Of a stretch of DNA of 64,000 bases, positions 9,432 to 18,337 are shown one piece after another. The notes under the pieces were generated by a model. That model saw only the letters and a list, made by a program, of their open reading frames with translations. It was not told the DNA's origin and ran no database searches. This DNA is from Acetobacter okinawensis. GTDB taxonomy: Bacteria > Pseudomonadota > Alphaproteobacteria > Acetobacterales > Acetobacteraceae. A program made the position numbers and the translations under genes. How positions within the stretch are numbered: the first letter of the stretch is position 1; every line of letters begins with the position of its first letter. The stretch covers positions 30,784 through 94,783 of the forward strand of contig NZ_JOPJ01000007.1 in the NCBI RefSeq assembly GCF_002153655.1, written 5' to 3'.

Positions 9432-10642
9432 GGGGTTGTCTCCAGCACGGGCTTGTTTTTGTTATCAGGTGTGCCGCGCAGGGCTGTTACCGCCTGCACC
9501 AGCATGGCCACGGCCTTGCGGCAGTCTTCCTCCGTTACGGTCAGGGGCGGGACAAGGCGCAACACGTTGTCCCCCGCTGTAACGCACAGGAGTCCGGCCT
9601 GCTGGGCTGCGGCCTGCACATCCCCCACGGCAGGGACGCAGCGCAGGCCAATAAGCAGGCCAAGGCCACGGCGCTGCGCAAAAATATCCGGTGCATCGGC
9701 TACAAGGCTGTCAAGCAGTGTGTCCAGTAATGCGGCACGGGTGCATATCTGGTCCATAAAGCCCGGAGCCAGCAGCACGTCCAGCACGGCATTGGCGGCA
9801 GCACAGGCCAGCGGGTTCCCGCCAAAGGTGGTGCCATGCGTGCCTGCGGTCATGGCCTGGGCCACGGTCTCGGTCGCCAGAATGGCCCCGATGGGGAACC
9901 CCCCGCCCAGCCCTTTGGCCGTGCTCATGACATCGGGGGTAATACCTGCCCACTGGTGGGCAAACAGGCGACCGGTACGGCCAACACCACTCTGCACCTC
10001 GTCAAGGGCGAGCAGTACGCCGGTCTGGTCGCACAGGGCGCGCAGGGCGCGCAGGTAGTCCACGCTGGCGCATTTAATGCCGCTTTCGCCCTGCACGGGT
10101 TCAAGCATAACGGCTGCGGTACGCGGGGTTATGGCGGCCTTTACGGCCTCAATGTCATTAAAAGGCACATGCACGAAGTCGCCTACCGGCGTGCCAAAGC
10201 CTTCCAGATATTTCGGGTTGCCCGTGGCGGAGAGCATGGCCAGCGTACGGCCATGGAACGCACCGTCCATGCAGATGATTTCGGTCCGTTCCGGGTGGCC
10301 TGCCAGCATTTGCGCGCGGCGGGCCATTTTGACCATGCCTTCGTTGGCTTCCGCGCCGGAATTGCAGAAGAACACGCTATCGGCAAAGCTGTTGGCCACG
10401 AGCCGCTCGGCCAGTTTTTCCGCCTGCGGAATGCGGAACAGGTTTGAGACATGCATGACCCGCCCGGCCTGCTGGCTTATGGTTTCCACCAGATGGGGGT
10501 GGGCATGGCCAACGGAGCAGGTGGCAATGCCTGCTGCAAAATCCAGGAATCGTCGCCCGTCCGATGCGTACAGCCAAGAGCCTTCGCCCCGCTCAAAGGC
10601 GAGGTCGGCACGCTTATAGGTCGGCATCAGGGGAGGAATCAT
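9428..10642 (-). CDS. argD: acetylornithine aminotransferase
   Basis: PLP-dependent class III aminotransferase that makes N-acetylornithine; family members often also act on succinyldiaminopimelate. The 404-aa protein shows the PLP lysine in STAKGLGGGFPIGA, the phosphate-binding NSGAEANEG and the LDEVQSGVGRTG motif. It is the first gene of the argD-argF unit. A possible promoter-terminator leader lies upstream (10706-10792). The ATG at 10642 has only a poor binding site; the ATG at 10627 is an alternative. Confidence 0.95.
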   Translation of the reverse strand: MIPPLMPTYKRADLAFERGEGSWLYASDGRRFLDFAAGIATCSVGHAHPHLVETISQQAGRVMHVSNLFRIPQAEKLAERLVANSFADSVFFCNSGAEANEGMVKMARRAQMLAGHPERTEIICMDGAFHGRTLAMLSATGNPKYLEGFGTPVGDFVHVPFNDIEAVKAAITPRTAAVMLEPVQGESGIKCASVDYLRALRALCDQTGVLLALDEVQSGVGRTGRLFAHQWAGITPDVMSTAKGLGGGFPIGAILATETVAQAMTAGTHGTTFGGNPLACAAANAVLDVLLAPGFMDQICTRAALLDTLLDSLVADAPDIFAQRRGLGLLIGLRCVPAVGDVQAAAQQAGLLCVTAGDNVLRLVPPLTVTEEDCRKAVAMLVQAVTALRGTPDNKNKPVLETTP

Positions 10643-10701
10643 GGAATCTGGTCTTTACGTTGGTGGTTATCAAACCTGAATGAGGGAGTCTGGAGCAGCG
10701 C

Positions 10702-10743
10702 AAAACAAAAAACGCCCGCTACCGTAAAAGGGTGGAGCGGGCG
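10702..10743 (-). terminator. hairpin plus U-run in the argD leader
   Basis: On the minus strand the sequence reads as the 8-bp stem CGCCCGCT / AGCGGGCG with a 15-base loop, followed by a U-rich run (the complement of AAAACAAAAAA). It stands about 60 bases before the argD start codon. No minus-strand gene ends here, because recX to the right is on the plus strand. It therefore fits either a transcription attenuator for argD-argF or the end of a very short RNA. Confidence 0.6.
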
Positions 10744-10762
10744 GCCCGTTGCGCATCTGGGT

Positions 10763-10792
10763 ATAATGCCGCGTTCATGTTGTGGGTGTCAA
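10763..10792 (-). promoter_or_regulatory. candidate promoter for the argD leader
   Basis: Minus strand: a perfect TTGACA (10792-10787), an 18-base spacer, then CATTAT (10768-10763, 4 of 6 to TATAAT). Transcription would start near 10756 and meet the leader terminator within about 50 bases. On the plus strand the same spot contains a perfect TATAAT (10762-10767) without a good -35, which could serve recX instead. Confidence 0.4.
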
Positions 10793-10874
10793 ACTTCTGC
10801 ATTGAACAATTTGCATACCTCATATGCGGTTCTGAACTTTAAAGTGTGGGGGCGTAGTGGTGTGGAGGGGCAAC

Positions 10875-11543
10875 ATGGGCATAGTATCCGTTCCCATGGA
10901 CAAGACCGTGCCCCTTTCCTTTACCTGCCCGCCGCCGCAGCGTTCCACTCTGCGGGAGGCGGCTTTGGCGCATCTGGCCCGTTTTGGCACGACCCGGCAG
11001 GGGCTTGAGCAGGTTCTGCTGCGCCGGGTAGCCCGCTGGGCACAAAAGGCCCAGCGCGCAGGCGACTGTGCGGAGGCCGTGGCCGAACATGCGGCGGAAC
11101 TGCGCCCTGTTGTTACAGGTATTGTGGATGACATGGTGCGCCTTGGCGCGGTGGATGACGCGGTATTCGCCCGCTCACGCGTACGCAGGCTTGTGCGCTC
11201 GGGGCGCTCGGGGCGTGCTGTGGATGCGCATCTGGCAGCAAAAGGTGTGGCCTCCACCGTGCGGGATGAGGCGCTGGAGACAGCGGTAGGCACGCTCGGC
11301 CCCGCAGAGCGGGAGGTCTGTGCGGCTCTGGTGCTGGCGCGCAAACGCAGGCTCGGCCCTTTTTGCCCTGCCGACATGATGGATATGGATCATGAGGGCG
11401 AGGCCACAGCCATGGCCGCGCGGCACCGGGCGCTGGGGGTTCTTGCGCGTGCAGGCTTTGCGCGTGACGTAGCCCAACGTGTGCTGGACATGCAGGCTGA
11501 GGAAGCGGAGGCGTGGATGGATCGTTTGAGGGCCGAGTCGTGA
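10875..11543 (+). CDS. recX: RecX-family regulator of RecA
   Basis: RecX proteins bind RecA filaments and limit recombination. The 222-aa protein has the three-helix repeats of the family: LREAALAHLARFGTTRQGLE at the start, VDDMVRLGAVDDAVFARSRV in the middle and a third repeat near the end. The ATG at 10875 follows GGAGG with 6-base spacing. recA is not nearby. The family call is fairly secure from repeat pattern and size; it is longer than many RecX proteins, as is common in alphaproteobacteria. Confidence 0.82.
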   Translation: MGIVSVPMDKTVPLSFTCPPPQRSTLREAALAHLARFGTTRQGLEQVLLRRVARWAQKAQRAGDCAEAVAEHAAELRPVVTGIVDDMVRLGAVDDAVFARSRVRRLVRSGRSGRAVDAHLAAKGVASTVRDEALETAVGTLGPAEREVCAALVLARKRRLGPFCPADMMDMDHEGEATAMAARHRALGVLARAGFARDVAQRVLDMQAEEAEAWMDRLRAES

Positions 11544-12010
11544 AAGGCGGGCGCTTCTGCCTTGTCCTTCCGTTGCTGCTGTCGGCCTGCGCGGGTTCGG
11601 GTAGCGGGCATGGTAGCTGGCATGGGGCCGTGCAGTGCGCGCCCTACGCCCGTGCGCATTCGGCCATCAACCTGCGGGGGGATGCCGCAACATGGTGGTG
11701 GCAGGCGCGTGGGCAGTATGCGCGTGCGGCCAGCCCAAGGGAGGGGGATGTGCTTGTCTTCCGCTCTTCACACCGTTTGCCTTCTGGGCATGTCTCTGTT
11801 GTCCGGGAAGTGCGTAGCAGCCGTCTGGTGCTGGTAGACCATGCCAACTGGGAGCCGGGGGAGGTTACGCGCCACGCCCCGGTGCAGGATGTCTCCCCCA
11901 GTAATGACTGGACGCGGGTGCGGGTGTGGTGGTCGCCCGTCCATGCGTTTGGCAAGACGGTTTATTCGACCTACGGGTTTATAGAGCCCTACGCGCCGGG
12001 AAATAGCTGA
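11540..12010 (+). CDS. CHAP-domain lipoprotein, probable peptidoglycan amidase
   Basis: 156 aa. Starts at a GTG overlapping the recX stop (GTGA), indicating coupled translation. A short lipoprotein signal ends in LLLSAC, so the protein should be membrane-anchored. The CHAP fold is suggested by Cys in QCAPYAR, His in SGHVSVVREV and a following Asp-His-Ala-Asn (DHAN), matching the Cys-His-polar triad of these cysteine amidases. Cutting of cell-wall peptides is inferred from the family. An upstream in-frame ATG at 11513 would add a non-signal extension and is disfavoured. Confidence 0.8.
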   Translation: MKGGRFCLVLPLLLSACAGSGSGHGSWHGAVQCAPYARAHSAINLRGDAATWWWQARGQYARAASPREGDVLVFRSSHRLPSGHVSVVREVRSSRLVLVDHANWEPGEVTRHAPVQDVSPSNDWTRVRVWWSPVHAFGKTVYSTYGFIEPYAPGNS

Positions 12011-12139
12011 AAAGGCGGTTTGGGCGCGGCTGAAAAGGAAAGACTTGCATCCCGGCGTGTTCGCCCTCATGTAAAACAGCAAATTCAGGTCATGCAGACT
12101 GGCCGCATCACGCGCGCCGCAAGGTTAAGGAAGAGTGGA

Positions 12140-12391
12140 ATGGGCAGCTTGAGCATCTGGCACTGGCTTATTGTTCTGGTGGTCGTGCTGGTGTTGTTTG
12201 GTGGCGGCGGCAAGATCAGCACCATCATGGGGGATATGGCCAAAGGCATAAAATCCTTCAAAAAACATATGGCTGATGACGAGCCAATGGATGATGCCCC
12301 CCCGCGTGCGGGCTCTGCCCACATTGCTCCTCCTCCGGCCTCCACCGCCGAGCGGACCACCGCTCCGGCGGACAAGCCGGTCCAGCACTGA
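12140..12391 (+). CDS. tatA: twin-arginine translocase subunit TatA
   Basis: 83 aa: one N-terminal membrane helix ([14 protein letters not shown]), the Gly-rich hinge FGGGGK, an amphipathic helix ([15 protein letters not shown]), then a Pro/Ala-rich tail. This is the classic TatA layout; TatA oligomers form the export pore for folded, cofactor-bearing proteins, including many periplasmic oxidases of acetic acid bacteria. AAGGAAG lies upstream of the ATG at 12140. No tatB or tatC is adjacent, unlike the usual tatABC operon. TatE-type paralogy cannot be excluded. Confidence 0.9.
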   Translation: MGSLSIWHWLIVLVVVLVLFGGGGKISTIMGDMAKGIKSFKKHMADDEPMDDAPPRAGSAHIAPPPASTAERTTAPADKPVQH

Positions 12392-12418
12392 CCACCGCCG
12401 GGGAAGGCCATTACCATC

Positions 12419-13042
12419 ATGACGGATAACGCCACCACGGATCTTGTCCGCGGCGCGCAGGATATTGTCCATGCCGGACAGCGGATGGACGCGCGCGGCT
12501 GGGTGCCCGCCACGGCTGGCAACATCAGTTGCCGGTTGCCAGACGGGCGCATCGCCATTACCCGCTCGGGCTGCCACAAGGGGTTCTTGACCGAGGCGGA
12601 TGTTATTACCGTGGATCTGGCAGGCCAGCCCCACCAACCGCAAAACAAACCGAGTGCAGAAACTCTGCTGCACTGTCAGGTTTACCGTCTGCTGCCCAAT
12701 GTGGGGGCCGTACTGCATGGCCATTCCGTGGCGTCCACCGTTCTGTCCATGACCGAACCTTCGCCTGCACTCATGTTGCAGGATTACGAAGTCCAGAAGG
12801 TGTTTGAGGGCCAGACCACGCATGACGCCAGCGTGCGTGTGCCGCTTTTTGCCAATGATCAGGATATTGCCCGTCTGGCGCGTGAGGTTGAGCCGCATTT
12901 TGCGGACATGCCCGCAGGCTACATTATTCGTGGCCATGGTGTGTACGTGTGGGGCAAGAACATGGCCGCAGCCCTTGCCCGGCTGGAAGGGCTGGAGTTC
13001 CTGCTGGCCTGTGTTCTGGAGAGAAGGAAGCTGGGCATATGA
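12419..13042 (+). CDS. mtnB: methylthioribulose-1-phosphate dehydratase
   Basis: Class II aldolase-fold Zn enzyme of the methionine salvage pathway, 207 aa. Seen: the substrate loop ATAGNISCRL, the Zn ligands HGH in VLHGHSVAS and the third His in IIRGHGVYVWG. It heads a run of three salvage genes, and its stop overlaps the mtnD start (ATGA). The steps before it (MTA phosphorylase or nucleosidase, mtnK, mtnA) are not in the window. Confidence 0.93.
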   Translation: MTDNATTDLVRGAQDIVHAGQRMDARGWVPATAGNISCRLPDGRIAITRSGCHKGFLTEADVITVDLAGQPHQPQNKPSAETLLHCQVYRLLPNVGAVLHGHSVASTVLSMTEPSPALMLQDYEVQKVFEGQTTHDASVRVPLFANDQDIARLAREVEPHFADMPAGYIIRGHGVYVWGKNMAAALARLEGLEFLLACVLERRKLGI

Positions 13043-13584
13043 GCAGCCTGAGTGTGTTTGAGGACACCCGCCCCGGGACCCCCCTGTTACAGACGCATGA
13101 TGCCGCCGAAATTGCGGAGGCGCTTGCCCCCTTTGGCATCCGCTTTGAGCGGTGGGACGATGTGCAGCCCCCACCCAAAGAGGCGGACGAGGCGACGGTT
13201 CTGGCAACCTACCGCCCATGGCTGGACAAGCTGATGGGGGAGACCGGGGCAGGTTCGGCCGATGTGCTGCGCGTTAATGCCCAGACCCCCAACAAGGAGG
13301 CCCTGCGCAGCAAGTTCCTGTCCGAACATACGCATAGTGAGGACGAGGTGCGGTTTTTTGTGCATGGGGGTGGTCACTTCATCATGCACATCAATGACCG
13401 GGTGTATGATGTGGAATGCACACAGGGTGACCTGATTTCCGTGCCCGAAGGGTATAAGCACTGGTTTGATGCAGGCCCCACGCCCGATATGGTGACGCTG
13501 CGCATATTCACCCACAAGGAAGGTTGGGTGGCGCAGTACACGGGGGCGGACATTGCCCGCCAGTTCCCCTCCTTTTCCAGCTAG
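13039..13584 (+). CDS. mtnD: acireductone dioxygenase
   Basis: Cupin metalloenzyme that with Fe oxidises the salvage-pathway acireductone to the 2-keto acid precursor of methionine plus formate. The 181-aa protein contains the metal site SEHTHSEDEVRFFV (two His and one Glu), with a later His in YKHWFDAG. Start overlaps the mtnB stop by 4 bases. Whether the bound metal is Fe or Ni, which changes the products, cannot be read from sequence. Confidence 0.95.
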   Translation: MSSLSVFEDTRPGTPLLQTHDAAEIAEALAPFGIRFERWDDVQPPPKEADEATVLATYRPWLDKLMGETGAGSADVLRVNAQTPNKEALRSKFLSEHTHSEDEVRFFVHGGGHFIMHINDRVYDVECTQGDLISVPEGYKHWFDAGPTPDMVTLRIFTHKEGWVAQYTGADIARQFPSFSS

Positions 13585-13597
13585 GCGAAGAACAACC

Positions 13598-14311
13598 ATG
13601 ACGCAGAACCCGGGTTCACCCACGCCACGCGTGGTGCTGCTGGATATTGAGGGCACAACGCTGCCAGTCGCCTTTGTGCACAAGGTGCTCTTCCCCTATG
13701 CGCGCGCGCATCTGCCTGCATTGCTGGTGCAGCAGCATGATAATCCGGTGGTTGTGCAGGCTCTGGCGGAAACGGCGCAACTGGCCCCCGGCGTGCCAGC
13801 AGCCGAACAGCTGGAGCGCTGGATGGACACGGACGCCAAGGTTGCGCCGCTCAAAAGCCTGCAGGGGCTGTGCTGGGAGCAGGGCTACCGTCAGGGTGAA
13901 CTGGTGGCGGATTTATATGCCGATGTGGTGCCCACCCTGCAGGCATGGAAAGCCGCCGGGCTTACTCTGGCTGTCTATTCCTCTGGCTCGGAAGCAGCGC
14001 AGAAGCTGATTTATGGTTATACCGAGCAGGGGGATGTCACGCCCCTGTTCAGCGCGTTTTTTGACCTGAAGGTCGGCGGAAAAAGAGAGAGCGCGAGCTA
14101 CCGGGCTATTGTGCAGCAGGCAGGCTGGGTTGCAGCGGATGTGCTGTTCCTGTCCGATGTTGTTGCCGAGCTGGAGGCAGCGGAGCAGGCTGGCTTGCAG
14201 GTCTGCCAGATCGCCCGGCCGGAGGATGGTACGGTCTGTGGTGTCCGCCACCGGGTTGCGGCCTCTCTGCCGCAGGCTGCCCGCCTGTTTGGCCTGCCCG
14301 AAGGAGCGTAA
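13598..14311 (+). CDS. mtnC: enolase-phosphatase (2,3-diketo-5-methylthiopentyl-1-phosphate)
   Basis: HAD-superfamily bifunctional enolase and phosphatase that supplies acireductone to MtnD. The 237-aa protein shows HAD motif I as LLDIEGTTLP, motif II near YSSGSEAAQ, the Lys in LKVGGKRES, and the acidic motif in LFLSDVVAEL. The MtnC-specific insertion with the KSLQGLCWEQGY helix is present. It starts 13 bases after the mtnD stop. Confidence 0.95.
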   Translation: MTQNPGSPTPRVVLLDIEGTTLPVAFVHKVLFPYARAHLPALLVQQHDNPVVVQALAETAQLAPGVPAAEQLERWMDTDAKVAPLKSLQGLCWEQGYRQGELVADLYADVVPTLQAWKAAGLTLAVYSSGSEAAQKLIYGYTEQGDVTPLFSAFFDLKVGGKRESASYRAIVQQAGWVAADVLFLSDVVAELEAAEQAGLQVCQIARPEDGTVCGVRHRVAASLPQAARLFGLPEGA

Positions 14312-14318
14312 TGGGGCA

Positions 14319-15263
14319 ATGACGATCAGCCTGCACACCAACTGGCGGGATATTCCCGCAGCGGCCCACGGCTGCGCTGCCGCACTGGGCAATTTTGATG
14401 GTGTGCATCTGGGGCATGCGCATCTGCTGCGGTCTGTGTTTGCCGCCCGCCCGGACCTGCCGCCTGCTGTTGTCACTTTTGAGCCGCACCCGCGTGAGCT
14501 TTTCCGTCCGCAGGACCCGCCATTCAGGCTGACCCTGTGCACCGAGCGGCTGGAGGCCCTGCGTGCGCTAGGTGTGCGCCATGTGTTCCAGATCGGGTTT
14601 GACAGGGCTTTTTCCGAGCTGACTGCCGAACAGTTTGTGGATGATGTTCTCCATAACGCCCTGCACCTGCGCCATGTTGGCTGTGGTCCGGACTTTGCCT
14701 TTGGGCACCGGCGTGGTGGGCATGTCGGGTTTTTGGCCGAGCGTACCCACCAGCTTGGCATGGGGTTTACCGCCGTGCAGGCGCTGGCTGATGAGGGCGG
14801 GCCTTTTTCCTCCTCCCGTATCCGCCGGCTACTCCAGGATGGCTACCCGAGCGAGGCTGCGGGTGAACTGGGGCGGCCATGGTGCATCCGTGGCGTTGTG
14901 CAGCACGGGGACAAGCGCGGCAGGCTGCTTGGCTTCCCCACCGCCAATATACCACTTGGCCGTCACCTTGAGCCCGCACGCGGTGTGTATGCGGTGACAA
15001 TCCGCCTGCCAGATGGGCGCAGCCATATCGGTGTTGCCAACATAGGCCGCCGCCCTACCATAAATGATGGGCAGCAAAGCAGGCTGGAGGCGCATCTGTT
15101 TGACTTTGAAGGGGACCTGTACGGCCAGGAACTCTCGGTCTGCCTGCACACCCTGCTGCGTGAGGAAAAGCGGTTTGACGGGCTGGATGCGTTAAAAAAC
15201 CAGATTACGCTGGATGCCGCACTGGCGCGTCAGGCGCTGGGCGCAGCCCCTTCGTCCCACTGA
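14319..15263 (+). CDS. ribF: bifunctional riboflavin kinase / FAD synthetase
   Basis: Converts riboflavin to FMN and then FAD. The 314-aa protein has the adenylyltransferase motif GNFDGVHLGH in the N-terminal half and the kinase motif GRLLGFPTANI in the C-terminal half. It starts 7 bases after the mtnC stop, with AAGGAG at 14301 inside the mtnC end, so it is probably co-transcribed. RibF upstream of ileS-lspA is a widespread bacterial order. FMN demand for flavoenzymes is a sensible context but not specific. Confidence 0.94.
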   Translation: MTISLHTNWRDIPAAAHGCAAALGNFDGVHLGHAHLLRSVFAARPDLPPAVVTFEPHPRELFRPQDPPFRLTLCTERLEALRALGVRHVFQIGFDRAFSELTAEQFVDDVLHNALHLRHVGCGPDFAFGHRRGGHVGFLAERTHQLGMGFTAVQALADEGGPFSSSRIRRLLQDGYPSEAAGELGRPWCIRGVVQHGDKRGRLLGFPTANIPLGRHLEPARGVYAVTIRLPDGRSHIGVANIGRRPTINDGQQSRLEAHLFDFEGDLYGQELSVCLHTLLREEKRFDGLDALKNQITLDAALARQALGAAPSSH

Positions 15264-15418
15264 TCAGGAGAGCGCAGGCAGGGCGGGGTTGAACCCTGCT
15301 GCCCGGTTTGGCGCTTGACCCTGAGCTTTTCCTTTTTGATAAGACAGTAACGACCAAGGTGGCGTGGGGGTAAAACCCCATATGCCATGAACCCGAACCG
15401 AAGTGACCTTAGCCTCCC

Positions 15419-18337
15419 ATGACCTCATCGAGCAGCGAACCCGACAAGACATCCCTGGCCGATCAGTATCGCGATACGGTGTTTCTGCCACGGACCACGT
15501 TTCCCATGCGGGGCAACCTGCCCCAGCAGGAGCCAAAATGGCTTGAAAAATGGCGTGCAGGCGGGCTGGATGAGCGGTTGAAGCAGCAGGCACAGGGCCG
15601 CCCAGTCTTTACCCTGCATGATGGCCCGCCCTATGCCAACGGGCACCTGCACATTGGTCATGCGCTCAACAAGATCAACAAGGATGTCATCAACCGCGCC
15701 CACCGCATGGCGGGTTACGCGGTGCGGTACGTGCCGGGCTGGGACTGCCACGGCCTGCCGATTGAATGGAAGGTGGAGGAAGGGTACCGTAAGGCCAAGC
15801 GGGACAAGGATTCCGTTCCCGTTCTGGAGTTCCGTGCGGAGTGCCGCAGCTATGCAGGCAACTGGCTGAACATCCAGATGGAGGAGTTCCAGCGTCTGGG
15901 CGTTCAGGCGGAATGGCAGAACCGTTACGCCACCATGGATTTTTCATCCGAGGCGGCGATTGCGGAAGAAATTGGCCGGTTCCTGCTCAATGGCAAGCTG
16001 TACCGTGGCCTGCGCCCGGTCATGTGGAGCCCGGTTGAAAAAACCGCGCTGGCTGAGGCCGAAATCGAATATCACGACCACACCTCCACCACCATTCTGG
16101 TCGCTTTTCCCGTGGTCAAGGACCCCACACCAGCGCATGCGCTGGCCGATGTGTCTGTCGTGATCTGGACCACAACGCCGTGGACCATTCCGGGCAACCG
16201 CGCACTGGCATATGGGCCGGAGATCACCTACGTGGTCCTGCGGGTGGACGAAACGCGTGAGGGCGCGATGCTCGAACCCGGCGCGCGGGTACTGGTGGCC
16301 GAAGCACTGGTCGAGTCCTTCTGTGCCGAGGCGCATGTCAGCGCGCATCATATTCTTTACACCCTGCCCGGTAGTGCGCTGGCGGGGGCAGTCTGTGCCC
16401 ATCCGCTGCGGGGTGCGGGGTATGATTTTGACGTGCCTATGCTGGCGGGCGAATTTGTGACCACCGATGCCGGGACCGGCCTTGTGCATCAGGCCCCTGC
16501 TCATGGTGAGGATGACTTCATGCTCTGCCGCGCCAATGGCGTGGATGTGCCCGAAACGGTGCTGGATGATGGCACATACGCGCCGTGGGTTCCCGGTTTT
16601 GCGGGCGTGCATGTGTTCAAGGCGGCCGATGTGGTCTGCACGACCCTTGCCAGTGTGATGGAGCGGGCCAATGCTGCGGGTACGGCCCCGGCAGGGCTTG
16701 TGGGCCGGGGGCAGATTGTGCACTCCTACCCGCATTCATGGCGTTCGCGCGCGCCGATCATCTACCGCGCTACCCCGCAATGGTTCATCCGCATGGATGG
16801 GGAAAACGCGCTGCGTGAGAACGCGCTCAAGGCGCTGGATAACGTGACCTTTGTGCCCGCACAGGCCCGCAACCGCCTGACCTCCATGATCCGCACCCGC
16901 CCGGACTGGTGCATCAGCCGCCAGCGTGCATGGGGCGTGCCCATTGCCGTGTTCGTGGAAAAGCGCACGGGTGAAGTGCTGCGTGACCCCGCCGTCATGC
17001 AGCGTGTGGTGGATGCCTTCCGCTCCGAAGGGGCCGATGCATGGTACACCTCCGAGCCATCGCGCTTTCTGGGCGAGGGGCGTAACCCGGATGATTATGA
17101 GCAGGTGTTCGATATTGTGGACGTCTGGTTCGAGAGCGGGTCAACCCACGCCTTTGTTCTTGGACGTCCGGGGCTGAGCTTCCCCGCTGATCTGTATCTG
17201 GAAGGTTCGGACCAGCACCGTGGCTGGTTCCAGTCCTCTTTGCTGGAAAGTGTTGGCACACGTGGTGTCTCGCCTTTCAAGGCCGTGGTCACCAATGGCT
17301 TTGTGCTGGACGAGCAGGGGCGCAAGATGTCCAAGTCCCTGGGCAACGTGATTGCCCCGCAGGACGTAAACGACAGCATGGGGGCAGATGTTCTGCGCCT
17401 GTGGGTCATGAACTCCGACACCAACGATGACCTGCGGATTGGCAAGGAAATTCTCAAGCAGCAGGGTGAACTCTACCGCCGCCTGCGCAACACGCTGCGC
17501 TGGTTGCTGGGTGGGCTGGACGGCTTTACCGATGCCGAAGTGGTCCCCTATGCCGAACTGCCCGAACTGGAACGCTGGGTGCTGCACCGCCTGAGCGAGC
17601 TGGGCGGGCTTGTGGCCCGTGCGGTGGAAACGCATGAGTGGGTTGGTGTTTACCCCGCGCTGCACGGCTTCTGCACCACTGATCTGTCCGCTTTCTACTT
17701 TGATATCCGTAAGGACGCGCTGTACTGCGATGCACCATCCAGCCCCACGCGCCGTGCTGTGCGTACGGTGCTGGATGTGTTGCACCGCTGCCTGAGCACA
17801 TGGCTGGCCCCGGTGCTGGTCTTTACGGCGGAAGAGGCATGGGCAGCGCGGTTTGGCGAGCAGGCCAGCGTGCATGAGCAGGCCTTCTTTGACCTGCCAG
17901 CAGAATGGACCGATACCGATCTGGACGAACGCTGGGCGCGTATCCGCTCCGTCCGCCGCATTATCACAACCGAGATCGAGGGTGCGCGCCGTGCGGGCAC
18001 TATTGGTTCCTCGCTTCAGGCGCAGGTCGAACTGACCTTCTCGGAAGAAGAAGCCAGCATTTTTGCGGGTGTGAACTGGGGCGAACTGGCCATTGTCTCC
18101 CATGTTGAGGTGGTGATCGACCCCACGTCCTCCTCCATTTATGTGGATGGGGATGAAGGGGGAGACCTGCATGGGGCTCCCGTGGTTCGGGTGGCAGAGG
18201 GCGAAAAATGCGCCCGCTGCTGGAAAGTCCTGCCCGAAACCGGGTCGAATCCAGCATACCCCGGTGTGTGTCCGCGCTGTGCGGATGTGGTGGCCCAGAA
18301 CGGCTTTGCCAGTGTGTCCGCACAGGCGGGCGCGTGA
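15419..18337 (+). CDS. ileS: isoleucine--tRNA ligase
   Basis: Class I aminoacyl-tRNA synthetase, 972 aa. Seen: the HIGH motif in ANGHLHIGHALNK, the editing domain (TTTPWTIPGN), KMSKS in GRKMSKSLGN, and a C-terminal zinc finger with CARC and CPRC pairs, characteristic of the bacterial type. A 155-base leader separates it from ribF. It holds an imperfect GC hairpin (around 15278-15301) and no T-box-like element that I could support. lspA starts inside its stop codon. Confidence 0.97.
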   Translation: MTSSSSEPDKTSLADQYRDTVFLPRTTFPMRGNLPQQEPKWLEKWRAGGLDERLKQQAQGRPVFTLHDGPPYANGHLHIGHALNKINKDVINRAHRMAGYAVRYVPGWDCHGLPIEWKVEEGYRKAKRDKDSVPVLEFRAECRSYAGNWLNIQMEEFQRLGVQAEWQNRYATMDFSSEAAIAEEIGRFLLNGKLYRGLRPVMWSPVEKTALAEAEIEYHDHTSTTILVAFPVVKDPTPAHALADVSVVIWTTTPWTIPGNRALAYGPEITYVVLRVDETREGAMLEPGARVLVAEALVESFCAEAHVSAHHILYTLPGSALAGAVCAHPLRGAGYDFDVPMLAGEFVTTDAGTGLVHQAPAHGEDDFMLCRANGVDVPETVLDDGTYAPWVPGFAGVHVFKAADVVCTTLASVMERANAAGTAPAGLVGRGQIVHSYPHSWRSRAPIIYRATPQWFIRMDGENALRENALKALDNVTFVPAQARNRLTSMIRTRPDWCISRQRAWGVPIAVFVEKRTGEVLRDPAVMQRVVDAFRSEGADAWYTSEPSRFLGEGRNPDDYEQVFDIVDVWFESGSTHAFVLGRPGLSFPADLYLEGSDQHRGWFQSSLLESVGTRGVSPFKAVVTNGFVLDEQGRKMSKSLGNVIAPQDVNDSMGADVLRLWVMNSDTNDDLRIGKEILKQQGELYRRLRNTLRWLLGGLDGFTDAEVVPYAELPELERWVLHRLSELGGLVARAVETHEWVGVYPALHGFCTTDLSAFYFDIRKDALYCDAPSSPTRRAVRTVLDVLHRCLSTWLAPVLVFTAEEAWAARFGEQASVHEQAFFDLPAEWTDTDLDERWARIRSVRRIITTEIEGARRAGTIGSSLQAQVELTFSEEEASIFAGVNWGELAIVSHVEVVIDPTSSSIYVDGDEGGDLHGAPVVRVAEGEKCARCWKVLPETGSNPAYPGVCPRCADVVAQNGFASVSAQAGA

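Noticed and set aside
15264..15418. T-box or tRNA-like element before ileS
   Set aside because: The GGTTGAACCCTGC stretch recalls a tRNA arm, but no cloverleaf or T-box core could be built. It is more likely an imperfect hairpin.
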